Origin: Ornithinimicrobium sufpigmenti
GTDB taxonomy: Bacteria > Actinomycetota > Actinomycetes > Actinomycetales > Dermatophilaceae
Length of the DNA: 64,000 bases
Direction: 5' to 3'
Assembly: GCF_004322775.1 (NCBI RefSeq)
Contig: NZ_CP036403.1
Coordinates: 1,674,001 to 1,738,000, forward strand
Shown piece by piece: positions 1 through 8,147 of this stretch. Under the pieces are notes generated by a model, which saw only the letters and a program-made list of their open reading frames with translations, ran no database searches and was not told the origin of the DNA. The translations under genes and the position numbers were made by a program. Position 1 is the first letter of the stretch. Every line of letters starts with the position of its first letter.

Positions 1-1
1 C

Positions 2-1183
2 TTGACCTCTGGGTGTGCCTTCTTGAGCGAGCTGGCTAGCCATCTGGGGATGACGGTCACCGAAGCAAACGAAGGGCGCAGCTTACACGAAGCCTGGCGA
101 AGTGTGCGCGCGGAGTTGACCCACCGGGAAGCGCTCTGGACTCTCATTCTGGATCAGTTCGATGCGGTTGGGAGATGGCCAGATGCGGCTCAATTCCTGC
201 CTATCATGCGGGAACTTATTCACCGCCCGAGGATTCTCCACTGCAACGCAATGATTGTATCGAGGAGATCGCTCGAATCTATTGAGGTCGGGGTCGTAGG
301 TATATCGACTTTGGCCAGCGTCTGCTTCGTGGAGTACCTGGGCCTTGTGGAGTTTGAAGACCTGACCGCAGATTGGGAGCAGGCGGGTGAGTGCTCACAT
401 GAGGATTTGCGAGCATGCCTCGAGTGGTCTGGCGGGCATCCCGTGCTTGTGAATTACTGGCTGGGAGCCCGCCCCGATAAGCATGGTGGACCTGCAGTTG
501 ACAATCAAGTGGCGCACGTTATGGGGCGCCTGGTGGGGTATCTAGATGAACTGGAACTGTTGGCACCTGCGGCCCAGTTGATCTTGGGCCCCGTGGTCGA
601 GGATCTATTTCGAGAGCGTTTACGCTTGGAGTCCATGGGGATCGTTGGTACGGGTGAGGGTGGTAGGCCGGCGCTGGCCGAACATGAGGTCTTTTGCGAT
701 CTAGTCAGACTCAACACACGTGACATGAATCCGTGGGGCGTACTGGGGGCGGCAGAAGTTCGTGCGCGCTCAATAGTCGAATTCGTGTTCAGTTCTGCCC
801 TGGGTTCAGATTGGGATGATGAGGTCAAAGCCAAGGACGGCATGGTCCGTCAGACCTTTGATCGCGCCGCAGTTCTTATGCAGGAGGACCAGAGGAAGTT
901 TGGTCGGAGTGTGCATTGGTTGGCCTACACCTACCCACATGACTTGTGGGTGATAATCTCCCGGCACTGGGATTTGTTTGCCCCCGTTTTTACGGGAGGA
1001 GACAAGAAGTATTGGCAAACTCGGTTCGCCGCGCTGGCTAAATATCGTACCCCAGTGGCACACAATAGAAGCATTGTGTTGTCTTCAGACGAGCGTGTCC
1101 AGGGTCGCATTTACTCGAAGGAGATCGTGAGCCGAGTGGATGACTACCTTACTTCTAATTCAGTCAAGACGCTGGAGGTGTGA
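2..1183 (+). CDS. ATPase-like protein with C-terminal HEPN-type domain (5' end cut by window)
   Basis: Only the last ~393 codons are present, and the P-loop must lie upstream of the window. The visible N-terminal part looks like a STAND/AAA NTPase core: a hydrophobic strand ending in LILDQFD (about residues 48-54) resembles Walker B, and a later IVSRRSLE stretch resembles a sensor strand. The C-terminal ~130 residues are helical and contain RTPVAH (residues 349-354). This fits the R-x4-6-H motif of HEPN ribonuclease-type domains, of the kind seen in Swt1-like proteins. NTPase-HEPN fusions are common in anti-phage and abortive-infection systems, so defence is a reasonable inference. GC content is lower than in the metal genes further right, which suggests acquired DNA. 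The family assignment rests on motif reading only. Confidence 0.55.
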   Translation: MTSGCAFLSELASHLGMTVTEANEGRSLHEAWRSVRAELTHREALWTLILDQFDAVGRWPDAAQFLPIMRELIHRPRILHCNAMIVSRRSLESIEVGVVGISTLASVCFVEYLGLVEFEDLTADWEQAGECSHEDLRACLEWSGGHPVLVNYWLGARPDKHGGPAVDNQVAHVMGRLVGYLDELELLAPAAQLILGPVVEDLFRERLRLESMGIVGTGEGGRPALAEHEVFCDLVRLNTRDMNPWGVLGAAEVRARSIVEFVFSSALGSDWDDEVKAKDGMVRQTFDRAAVLMQEDQRKFGRSVHWLAYTYPHDLWVIISRHWDLFAPVFTGGDKKYWQTRFAALAKYRTPVAHNRSIVLSSDERVQGRIYSKEIVSRVDDYLTSNSVKTLEV

Positions 1184-1358
1184 ATTCGACCCACGCGCCA
1201 GCAGTCTAGGACGCGGCGTATGGCGAGTTGCCACTTGCAGAACCGTGCCACGGTTGCGGGTGTTCATGTCTACGCACCGGGCGCTCTTCGCAAACGCACG
1301 TCTGGCGAGGTGCCCCATCGAAGCGTCCCGGCCCCCTGGGGCCAAGCCTCAGATCAGA

Positions 1359-1383
1359 GCATCCGCAACTGCCGCGAGGGGTG
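1359..1383 (+). repeat. Cassette-type intergenic repeat, copy 1
   Basis: Reads GCATCCGCAACTGCCGCG then AGGGGTG. It lies just beyond the ancestral 3' end of the minus-strand methyltransferase (stop at 1390-1392), in the same orientation as the other copies of region 1. Confidence 0.6.
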
Positions 1384-1398
1384 AAGTGCCTAATTGGG

Positions 1399-1477
1399 GG
1401 GCTTGCCGGCGATGATGACGGCCTGAGGGCCTCCCTCACCTGCTAGAGGCTCGCGCTCCACCCGGGCCACGTGGGTC
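1399..1477. repeat. 79-bp direct repeat flanking IS1634-type element, left copy
   Basis: Identical over 79 bases to 3109-3187 and directly abutting the element's left end. It carries the 3' end of the interrupted methyltransferase gene, whose original stop codon lies just beyond at 1390-1392. This is best read as an unusually long target-site duplication. Confidence 0.9.
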
Positions 1478-1478
1478 C

Positions 1479-3108
1479 GGAGTTCGGCCAATTTAGTGCG
1501 CTTGTGAGCGGTCCTTGATGCGGTCGAGGGCCTCGGCGAGGTCGTCGGGGACTGGGTCGACGGCGGTGATGGTGTGCTCGCCAGCGGCGATGGTGAAGGT
1601 GCGGTAGCGGCGGGCGGTCTTGACGAAGCGCTTGATGGACCAGCTGGTGGCCTGCTCGACCCAGTGCGCGACGGCCATGGCCGCGAACACGATGGTCAGG
1701 TGGGCGTCGATGGAGTCCTGCTTGCGGTGGTAGATCGGTCGGGCGCGCAGGTCGGACTTGGCCATGCGGAAGGACCGCTCGATCTGGAACAGGCGTCGGT
1801 AGGAGCCGATGACCTGCTCGGCGTCGGGGTCGGGCAGGTTGGTGACGTAGGCCTTCCAGCCCGCCAGGGCCTTCGCCTTCTCCTCTAGCTCGCGGTTCAC
1901 CGAGCGGGTGCCACCAGCGAGCTGGACGAACCGGTTGCGCTTGACCGACGCCTTGCCGGCCACGGCTGCCTCAGCCTTGGCGACCTGGGCCTCGATGCCC
2001 TTGATCGTGCGCCGGCCACGGTCGTGGGCGTACTGGTAGAACGTCGTCGCGTCCCTCCCCTTGGTCGAGGGGCCGCCGGGCCAGCGGGCGGTCAGCGTGA
2101 GCCCGTCCGGGACATCCTGGTCGGCGTGGTCCTTGCGCCACTGCTCGAGCACGTACGGGACGCGGGGCATCTTGGCGCCCAGGATGTAGGACAGCCCGGC
2201 GGCTTCGATGGCGTCCATGTTGGACTCGGACACCATGCCGGCGTCGGCGACGATGACGACGTCGTGCAGACCGTGGGTTTCCATGAACGCACGCAGGGTC
2301 GGCAGCATCGTCTTCGTCTCTGCCTTGTTGCCCTCGAAGGCGTGCACCATCAGAGGGAAACCGTTGGCGTCGCTGAGGAGTCCGACGGTGATCTGAGGCT
2401 CCAGCCGTCGTTCCTTGCTGAACCCTGGCTCGCGAAACCCGTCGCCCTCGTCGGTTTCGAAGTAGAGCGTGGTCACGTCGTACAGCACCAACGTGGCCGG
2501 GCCGAGATTCACTTGGGCTGCGCACGCTGCGGCGAGCTGTTCACGAAAACCGATCGCCGAGTACAGGTTCAGCCGGCGGGTGATCGTGCGGTCCGAGGCC
2601 GGGGTGATGCCAGCCTCGGCGATCACGCGGGGAGCGTCGGCCTTGGAGGTGGGCTCGATGATCCGGGCCAGCACCAGCTGCCGGAAGACCTCATCCTGAG
2701 CCGCGGTGTCAAAGCCGAGCGCGTCGTACGCAGCAGACAGCGAGTCCCACAGGTGACTCATCCGCGAGGACGTGATGTGCAGCGGACCGCCGGCCTGCGG
2801 TGGCGGCTGGATCCCCAGGTCCAGCTCGCCCTGCCCGGCGAGCAGCTTCTGCCGCCCCGCGGCCTTGAGCAGCTCGACCTCAGCCTCAGTGGCGGCCGAG
2901 CCCAGGTGCTCGATCTGCCTCGAGCCCTTCGTCGAGGACCACACAATCTGCACGGCCGTCTTGCCCGAGGCAGTCTTCACCGTCCGGACGTAGGGCACCG
3001 GTCAAGGCTAGCCGCACAATTTAGTGCGCAACTTCCACCGGACCCCGCCCAGAACCTGCAGGTCAGCGCGCCGCCGAGTTCACCCGCCGACAGAAGTGGC
3101 CGAAGTCA
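1479..3108 (-). mobile_element. IS1634-family insertion sequence
   Basis: About 1.63 kb, holding a single transposase gene. The ends are imperfect inverted repeats: left GGAGTTCGGCCAATTTAGT against the right end read inward TGACTTCGGCCACTTCTGT, sharing TTCGGCCA. A 79-bp direct repeat flanks the element. Long and variable target duplications are a known peculiarity of IS1634 from Mycoplasma mycoides, and the transposase here is of that family. The exact end is ambiguous by about one base. Confidence 0.85.
1493..2998 (-). CDS. IS1634-family DDE transposase
   Basis: A 501-residue, apparently intact transposase with a GTG start. Likely catalytic acidic residues sit in LYDVTTLYFE (first Asp), VIVADAGMVS (second Asp) and the C-terminal RLFQIERSFRMAKSDL block, where the Glu is followed by the RPIYHR segment typical of IS1634/IS4-like enzymes. 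The length fits the family. The gene fills almost the whole element, and the stop lies within about 15 bases of the left inverted repeat. No frameshift is visible, so the element may be active. Confidence 0.92.
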   Translation of the reverse strand: MPYVRTVKTASGKTAVQIVWSSTKGSRQIEHLGSAATEAEVELLKAAGRQKLLAGQGELDLGIQPPPQAGGPLHITSSRMSHLWDSLSAAYDALGFDTAAQDEVFRQLVLARIIEPTSKADAPRVIAEAGITPASDRTITRRLNLYSAIGFREQLAAACAAQVNLGPATLVLYDVTTLYFETDEGDGFREPGFSKERRLEPQITVGLLSDANGFPLMVHAFEGNKAETKTMLPTLRAFMETHGLHDVVIVADAGMVSESNMDAIEAAGLSYILGAKMPRVPYVLEQWRKDHADQDVPDGLTLTARWPGGPSTKGRDATTFYQYAHDRGRRTIKGIEAQVAKAEAAVAGKASVKRNRFVQLAGGTRSVNRELEEKAKALAGWKAYVTNLPDPDAEQVIGSYRRLFQIERSFRMAKSDLRARPIYHRKQDSIDAHLTIVFAAMAVAHWVEQATSWSIKRFVKTARRYRTFTIAAGEHTITAVDPVPDDLAEALDRIKDRSQAH

Positions 3109-3716
3109 GGGCTTGCCGGCGATGATGACGGCCTGAGGGCCTCCCTCACCTGCTAGAGGCTCGCGCTCCACCCGGGCCACGTGGGTCAGTCCGGCAGCCT
3201 GGAGTCGGCTGTGCAACGTGACGTCGAAGCCTCGGTCGCGAAATCCTTGACTACTTCCCTTCTCTCATCCCCGCACTGGAAAGCCAGCAAGAGGTAACCA
3301 CCCGGTCGCAGGACCCGGCGAAACTCGCCGACCATCAGTTCCAGATCCTCATCGGGACTGTGAATCGTGGAGTACCAGGAGAAGACACCATCGAACGACG
3401 AGTCCCGGTACTTTAGCTTCGTCAGACTGCCGACCGTGGTGACGAAGCCTGGGTGGTCCCTCTGGGCACGACGGATCATCCCTACCGGCAGGTCGACGCC
3501 CTGCACCTCGCATCCGTAGGCAGCCAGGTGAGGCATCATGCGACCGGCCCCGCACCCGGCGTCAAGTACCAGCCGCGGCCGCGGAAGCAGGGCCGCGAAG
3601 TGCTCGATCATGGCAAGCTCCAGTGGCTGCTCGGCCTCCGTGCCCTTGAAGTGGTCCGCGTACACGTCCGCGACCACGTCGTAGGTCGAACCCGTCTCCA
3701 GCTCGTCCACAGCCAT
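3106..3716 (-). pseudogene. Class I SAM-dependent methyltransferase, frameshifted, 3' end rebuilt by IS duplication
   Basis: The N-terminal ~155 residues form a Rossmann methyltransferase: motif I LDAGCGAGRM, motif II GVDL, and a post-motif LRPGGYLLLAF. After ERREVVKDF the open frame runs into unrelated sequence and stops at 3186. The adjacent frame reads a typical C-terminus (RGFDVTLHSRLQAAGL, later GGPQAVIIAGKP), so a frameshift lies near 3240-3265. That second frame passes through the 79-bp duplication and stops at 3106-3108, only two residues short of the ancestral end at 1390. The IS insertion alone would therefore have been nearly harmless. The frameshift could be decay or an assembly error. 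The substrate cannot be told. Confidence 0.75.
3109..3187. repeat. 79-bp direct repeat flanking IS1634-type element, right copy
   Basis: Identical to 1399-1477. It encodes the methyltransferase C-terminus in the frame that continues past the frameshift. Confidence 0.9.
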
Positions 3717-3745
3717 TTCCCATTGTGGCCCGTCGTCTCAGTGGC

Positions 3746-3767
3746 GCGTCCTGTCATGCCGCGGTCG
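3746..3767 (+). repeat. Cassette-type intergenic repeat, copy 2
   Basis: GCGTCCTGTCATGCCGCGGT then CG. It lies between the methyltransferase (minus) and the first GNAT gene (plus), so the methyltransferase is bracketed by copies 1 and 2. Confidence 0.55.
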
Positions 3768-3886
3768 TGTCGCTGCGCGGAGGGCCTGCCGCTGAGCCGG
3801 GGCGTGTTGGTGGCCCATTGCCTTGGGGGTGAGGCTCCCAGGTAAAGCAGTGGCTTGAACGACGGCCAGTCCGCGAGGATGCGGAC

Positions 3887-4642
3887 ATGAACGACCTCGA
3901 CGGGGTGAGGAGCTGGTCCACGGAGGACGGAGCGGTCATGAGTGCCCTGCAGCGTCCTGACGGGGCCTGGTCGATCCGGTTGCCGGAAGACCATGTCACG
4001 GCATGGGCGGCTCTGCTGTCTATGGTGACCGCGGACCTCAGCGGTGCGCTGCTGGTGTCCCGGCCAGGCGGTCAGAGCGTTGAGGTCGATTCGGTGTTGC
4101 GCCGGGCCGGATTCACGCCCGCGAGGTCAGAGACAGTGTGGAGGCTACCGGTGGCGGGACTCCTGGCAAGATTGTCCGTGCGGACGGTGCATCGGATCGT
4201 CCCCGTGACCTCGTTGGAAGCGCACTCCGTCGCAGCCCTGGACAACAGCATCCGGCGCGACATTCCCGGAACTGGTGGGTGGGTGGGCACTGGTGCGCAG
4301 CTCACCGCATCGCTGGACGACCCAGAGTTCGATCCGGCCCTGTACCTGGTGGCTCAGCACTCGATGAGCGGAAGTCTGGACGGACTCATCCGCGTCTGGA
4401 ACCGTTCCCCCGAGCCGAGACTAGGGTGCATCGGGGTCACGCGACCCTGGCGCCGCACCCGACTGGCGCTTGCCCTCGTCCAGCAGATCGCCGGGACTTT
4501 GCACGCCAGGGGCGTCACCCACATCACGGCCGAGACCGACGCGACCAATCACGATTCACACCTGATGGCCACCCACCACGGGGGTGAGCCCGTTCAGACG
4601 ACCATCGAGTGGCAGAACACACGTCCCGGCCGCCCAGTCTGA
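3887..4642 (+). CDS. GNAT-family N-acetyltransferase
   Basis: A 251-residue protein resembling large GNAT proteins with a poorly conserved N-terminal half and a C-terminal acetyltransferase fold. The stretch LGCIGVTRPWRRTRLALALVQ (about residues 180-200) matches the strand-4, Q/RxxGxG/A pyrophosphate-binding region in shape. HITAETDATNHDSHLMA is typical of the strand-5 to helix-4 part, where an Asn contacts CoA. The substrate is unknown. The gene sits alone between two copies of the cassette repeat, with about 120 bp of non-coding sequence on either side. The ATG at 3887 is the first good start, but no strong ribosome-binding site precedes it. Confidence 0.75.
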   Translation: MNDLDGVRSWSTEDGAVMSALQRPDGAWSIRLPEDHVTAWAALLSMVTADLSGALLVSRPGGQSVEVDSVLRRAGFTPARSETVWRLPVAGLLARLSVRTVHRIVPVTSLEAHSVAALDNSIRRDIPGTGGWVGTGAQLTASLDDPEFDPALYLVAQHSMSGSLDGLIRVWNRSPEPRLGCIGVTRPWRRTRLALALVQQIAGTLHARGVTHITAETDATNHDSHLMATHHGGEPVQTTIEWQNTRPGRPV

Positions 4643-4652
4643 GCGGAAAAGA

Positions 4653-4675
4653 CGCACTACTTTGCCGCTGGTGGT
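4653..4675 (+). repeat. Cassette-type intergenic repeat, copy 3
   Basis: CGCACTACTTTGCCGCTGGT then GG, 11 bases after the stop of the upstream GNAT gene. Confidence 0.6.
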
Positions 4676-4767
4676 AGGTCGCGCAGGGTTGGGGCGCTCC
4701 GCGGAGCACTTCTGCTCGAGCCGGCAATCACGTGTCCTTGGGCCGTGCGTTCTGGCAGGCTCAGTCC

Positions 4768-5226
4768 ATGGGATGGATCTGTGGCCGGGACCTGCAGGTG
4801 CCGGAAGCGGCGAAGCGACTTCTGGCGGAGGTGCCTGAGTGGTTCGGTCTCCCGGAAGCGAACGCTGACTACATCGAAGCGGCTCGTACTAAGGAGACCT
4901 GGACGGTCCGCGATGACGACGGCAACGTCATCGGGCTCACCTTGGTCGATAGGCACTTCCCGCACGTGGCGGAACTCCACCTCATGGTCGTCGACCGCGA
5001 CCGTCACGGTCAGGGTGTCGGAACCGCCATGGTCCGGGCCGTCGAGGAAGACGCAAGGGAGCGCGGTGTTCAGTTGCTCGAGGTGAAGACGTTGGGCAGC
5101 TCACACCCGGACCCCGGTTACGCGCGCACCCGTCACTTCTACGAGCAGGCTGGGTTCCTCCCGCTCGAGGAGACGAACCTTTGGGGTGAAGCGAATCCGT
5201 GCCTCTTCATGGTCAAGCCGGTCTGA
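4768..5226 (+). CDS. GNAT-family N-acetyltransferase
   Basis: A compact single-domain GNAT of about 152 residues. AELHLMVVDRDRHGQGVGTAMV is a textbook motif A, with the Q-x-x-G-x-G/A acetyl-CoA pyrophosphate loop as HGQGVG. ARTRHFYEQAGFLPLEE is the motif B Y-x-x-x-G-F segment. An upstream in-frame GTG at 4732 would add 12 residues, but the ATG at 4768 gives the usual N-terminus. The substrate is unknown. The gene lies alone between repeat copies 3 and 4. Confidence 0.88.
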   Translation: MGWICGRDLQVPEAAKRLLAEVPEWFGLPEANADYIEAARTKETWTVRDDDGNVIGLTLVDRHFPHVAELHLMVVDRDRHGQGVGTAMVRAVEEDARERGVQLLEVKTLGSSHPDPGYARTRHFYEQAGFLPLEETNLWGEANPCLFMVKPV

Positions 5227-5250
5227 GACCTGGGCCCGGCCAACTCGACA

Positions 5251-5276
5251 GCGGCATCCGGACTTGCCGCTGGTGG
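5251..5276 (+). repeat. Cassette-type intergenic repeat, copy 4
   Basis: GCGGCATCCGGACTTGCCGC then TGGTGG. The flanks form a perfect 8-bp hairpin (CAGCGGCA / TGCCGCTG). It lies 25 bases after a GNAT stop. Confidence 0.65.
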
Positions 5277-5411
5277 CTATAGGCGCAGTTTCAAGAACTC
5301 CCCTGCTCCGGTGGTGGATCTCAGCCGTCTGGTGGTGGATCGGTTCTGCCCGGCCTCGACGGAACCTGTGAGCCAATGGGTGCGTCAGAACGCCGAGCGA
5401 AGGGAGGGAGC

Positions 5412-6014
5412 ATGGTCTGCTTCAGGGCTGGTGCAGTGCGCTGCTTAGGTGTCCTTCTCATGGCGACCCTCACTGCTGCCTGCGGTACGCAGGGTGGTGA
5501 TACCGAGCGGTACAGCTCTCCTGAACGAGCTGCCGTCGCGACTGGAGGCGCACCCGCAGAACTGGGGTGCAGCGTCACCCAAACAATGGAGTTGCCAGAA
5601 GCTGGATCACCGGGAGCGCCCCTTGGCTATCCCGATCCGGAGCAAGCCGCGCTGGGTTACCTGAGGGAGATGATCCGCGAATTTGAAGAAGATCCTGACT
5701 TGCTCACTGCGGTAGAACAGGGCAGGCACCTGCTGGAGGAGCAAGCAGCGGCAGGGGGTCGACTAGAGAGCACGGTAGGGATGGTGGATGGCGTCAGGCT
5801 ACAGGCCGCGACGCAATACGAAGCCATCAGCGTGTTGTTAGATTCCTTAGAACTAGGGACAGTAATCACGGAGGAGGACGAAGGCATGGTCGCCTTTCGC
5901 TCCCCTCACAGGGCTCGGTGGCCGGCCAGCGTGACGGCGACGCACTATGGCCCAGGCCGCTGGATCGTGGACACGTTCGCACACGCCCTGCCCGCCTCCG
6001 AGTGTCGCGAATGA
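5412..6014 (+). CDS. Putative lipoprotein of unknown function
   Basis: About 200 residues. The ATG at 5412 is preceded by a purine-rich ribosome-binding site (AAGGGAGGGAG) and yields a lipoprotein signal peptide: charged N-terminus, hydrophobic core and lipobox ATLTAAC. The mature part is acidic, with a predicted helical block (residues ~80-120) rich in Glu, and two further Cys, one close to the C-terminus. An upstream in-frame ATG at 5376 would spoil the signal peptide. I recognise no named family. It lies alone between repeat copies 4 and 5, the latter starting at its stop codon. Confidence 0.7.
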   Translation: MVCFRAGAVRCLGVLLMATLTAACGTQGGDTERYSSPERAAVATGGAPAELGCSVTQTMELPEAGSPGAPLGYPDPEQAALGYLREMIREFEEDPDLLTAVEQGRHLLEEQAAAGGRLESTVGMVDGVRLQAATQYEAISVLLDSLELGTVITEEDEGMVAFRSPHRARWPASVTATHYGPGRWIVDTFAHALPASECRE

Positions 6015-6035
6015 CGTCCGACTTTGCCGGTGTCG
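6013..6035 (+). repeat. Cassette-type intergenic repeat, copy 5
   Basis: GACGTCCGACTTTGCCGGTG then TCG, overlapping the stop codon of the upstream lipoprotein gene. Confidence 0.6.
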
Positions 6036-6062
6036 GCCTCTTCTACCCGGGCGGATCGGTGA

Positions 6063-6974
6063 TCAGGCGAAGTCTTGCGGCTCGGCGCTGAGCCTCTTCG
6101 CCAGCGCTGTCGTCAGACGAGCCTCCACGTCAAGGGAGCCGTATGCTTGACTGCTGGACTGTGCGAGCCGTGTTTCTGCCGCGGTGTCCTCGCGTTCCCA
6201 GACCCCAAGTTGAGCGGAAAAGGTGCTCTCGATCAGGTCGGCTGCTGCGCCGAGGTCGAAGTAGCGGTAGGCCGCTAGTGCTTCGTTCAGGCCAAATTCG
6301 GTCTCGGTAGCAACCTGGATGGCTTCGGGAAGGCCGCCGTTCTCGGCGTAGCCATGGAACAGTAGGACGCGCGCCAGTGCGACGTCGCCGACCTTGGCGC
6401 TATAGGGGGTGCCGCTCGTTGCCCGGTTCCAGACGTCGAGCGGGTCCGCTTTGGGCTGCCTGGCCGACGCTTGGGCCTGTAAAGGATTCGCAGGCAGGCG
6501 GGTCAGGATCTGCAGGAGACGGAAGGAGGGCGAGTCGCTGTAAGAAGTGGTCTTCCGCGCGATCTGCGCCAATGCCCCCACGCGTGCGGCGTACTCCTCG
6601 TTCGCGACCAGTTCCACATCAACATGCTCGGACCACACGTCCTCCAACTTGCGGAGCATCGCGGGTCGCACCTTCGGTGACCACACCTCAATGTGCCGAG
6701 TGGCGCCAGGGTAGGTCGCGTCCGCATAGGCCTTCACCGACTCAATCTTCGTCCGGAACTTACCCGCGACATTCCCTTGATACCCACCTAAACCACTGGT
6801 GTGCGTACTGACCTCGCAGAGCCACACCTCCGTGACACGCCCACCGCTTAACTGAAGCGCGACGACATCGATCTCGCCCTGAGCGACCCCCGTCCGGACG
6901 TTGAACTGGATCACGGGACACCCCACGACCTCCCTCAGATAGGCACCAACCAGATCCTCACCGATGTCAATCAC
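6063..6974 (-). CDS. Restriction-endonuclease-fold (PD-(D/E)XK-like) protein
   Basis: About 303 residues from a GTG at 6974. I prefer this start because the longer ATG form begins inside a copy of the intergenic repeat. Near the N-terminus are a helix with conserved Glu (IDIGEDLVGAYL), then GEIDVVAL and, ~15 residues on, VWLCEV. This spacing of Asp and Glu fits a PD-(D/E)XK nuclease core, although the usual Lys after the second acidic residue is not evident (CEVSTH). The C-terminal half is helical and unrecognised. Function is open: a DNA-acting accessory protein is plausible, but an inactive nuclease fold cannot be excluded. It is a minus-strand gene flanked by plus-oriented repeats. Confidence 0.55.
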   Translation of the reverse strand: MIDIGEDLVGAYLREVVGCPVIQFNVRTGVAQGEIDVVALQLSGGRVTEVWLCEVSTHTSGLGGYQGNVAGKFRTKIESVKAYADATYPGATRHIEVWSPKVRPAMLRKLEDVWSEHVDVELVANEEYAARVGALAQIARKTTSYSDSPSFRLLQILTRLPANPLQAQASARQPKADPLDVWNRATSGTPYSAKVGDVALARVLLFHGYAENGGLPEAIQVATETEFGLNEALAAYRYFDLGAAADLIESTFSAQLGVWEREDTAAETRLAQSSSQAYGSLDVEARLTTALAKRLSAEPQDFA

Positions 6975-7007
6975 GAGGCGAACGGTAGCCGAGGACGGCG
7001 CCAACAA

Positions 7008-7030
7008 CATCCGACTCTGCCGCGGTTAGT
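7008..7030 (+). repeat. Cassette-type intergenic repeat, copy 6
   Basis: CATCCGACTCTGCCGCGGTT then AG, filling the gap between two minus-strand genes and overlapping the stop of the DUF5655 gene. Confidence 0.7.
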
Positions 7031-7442
7031 GAGCGCTCGCGTAGGCCTCGGCAAGCCACGCGGCTACTTGGTGGTCGACCTCCGTCGCCTCGTGGAGTTC
7101 GAGGTGGTGCATCCAGATGTTCGCGGAGGGGTGGACGACTTCTTTGAAGCGATCGGACGGCGATTCGTGAGGTAAGGCGATGGAGAGCACGGCAGGCACT
7201 TCGCTGTTGATGTACTGCCCCGGACGCCAGACGTAGGCAAAGCCGCGGCGGCGTCGGAACGCGATCTGGCTCTTGGAGACCCGGATGGTCGCGTCGCCAA
7301 TTGTGGCTACTGCGTCCTGGACCGAGCGGTAGATCACAAGGGTCTCGGGGAAACCCGCAAAGAGCTCATCCGGGGTGACGGCGTCATCGTGCATCAGCCG
7401 AGCGTAGATCCACCGCTCATGACGGGCGGCGGCCCGGGCCAA
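7026..7442 (-). CDS. DUF5655 domain-containing protein
   Basis: 138 residues. The central block (ATIRVSKSQIAFRRRRGFAY, WRPGQYI, VLSIALPH, then SANIWMHHLEL) is the signature of the DUF5655 family, whose biochemical role is unknown to me. The N-terminal FAGFPETLVIYRSVQDAVATIG helix is also characteristic. The start is uncertain: the ATG at 7442 adds an Ala/Arg-rich helix that may belong, but internal starts exist. It is a single minus-strand gene between repeat copies 6 and 7. Confidence 0.75.
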   Translation of the reverse strand: MARAAARHERWIYARLMHDDAVTPDELFAGFPETLVIYRSVQDAVATIGDATIRVSKSQIAFRRRRGFAYVWRPGQYINSEVPAVLSIALPHESPSDRFKEVVHPSANIWMHHLELHEATEVDHQVAAWLAEAYASAH

Positions 7443-8147
7443 CGAGGTGACTGCCCAAGGGTCGGTCGCGACTCGGCAGTCAATCAGACGGCGCTACGAA
7501 GGAGCGCTGGCTCCGGGAGGGCGAACTAAGCATCCTGTTCTGCCGCAGCGGGTGGGCGGAGGTCAATCTGTAGTCGGGCACGCCGGCGCTGCGAAGGCGG
7601 GATTGCCCCGTCAATGCGATTAGTCTGACCGTGGTCGATGCGCCCGAAGACGCGAGCCGCGGCGGGACGGAGGCACCCTCTTTCGCCATCAGAGGGTGTA
7701 CGGCTCGGAAGCGGTGTGGAGTGCGAGACACAGCCTGCTGCACCGCGGCCCCGGCCTGCGACGGACCATGGGTCGCTCACGCATCATGTCACCAGCCTCC
7801 CGCGACGAACTCCTAGCCAACCTGGGAAGCGAGGTCACGACGCCTCCCGCGGACAGTTGCGCTCTGCGGACACAGGCCGCCGAGGCTCTCAGCGAGCAGA
7901 GAGCTAACACGAGAAGAGCCAACACGTGAACGACACCATCGACGACATGTCACCCACGCGCAACATCCACCGGCCCTCGCCGCCCCGCTCCAGATGACAA
8001 TCAACGTCCGCGTCAAACTCGACCGCGGCATCGCGCGCGGCTTGATCAGCATCGAGAACTACCGCCTCTGGATGCTCCTCATCGGAGCCGGCCTGAAACT
8101 ATGACCCCACCTCCATCAGGCCCAAAATCGCGACCGTTTCCCCTACC
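7443..8147. other. Non-coding or unassigned stretch
   Basis: About 700 bases without a convincing gene. It contains repeat copy 7. There are two short plus-strand open frames, one from ATG 7786 (about 47 codons) and one at 7994-8104 (36 codons, MTINVRVKLDRGIARGLISI onward). Neither has family features, and they may be remnants of a decayed gene. Confidence 0.4.
7531..7557 (+). repeat. Cassette-type intergenic repeat, copy 7
   Basis: CATCCTGTTCTGCCGCAGCG then GGTGGG, upstream of the minus-strand DUF5655 gene. The CATCCTGT variant is shared with copies 17 and 18. Confidence 0.6.

Noticed and set aside
1140..1446. Several 60-90-codon open frames after the truncated ATPase gene
   Set aside because: Arg/Pro/Cys-rich and overlapping in several frames. 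Sequence from 1390 onward is the ancestral methyltransferase end.
2024..3136. 370-codon plus-strand open frame over the IS1634 transposase
   Set aside because: Antisense shadow of the transposase; Gly/Arg/Val-rich and without motifs.
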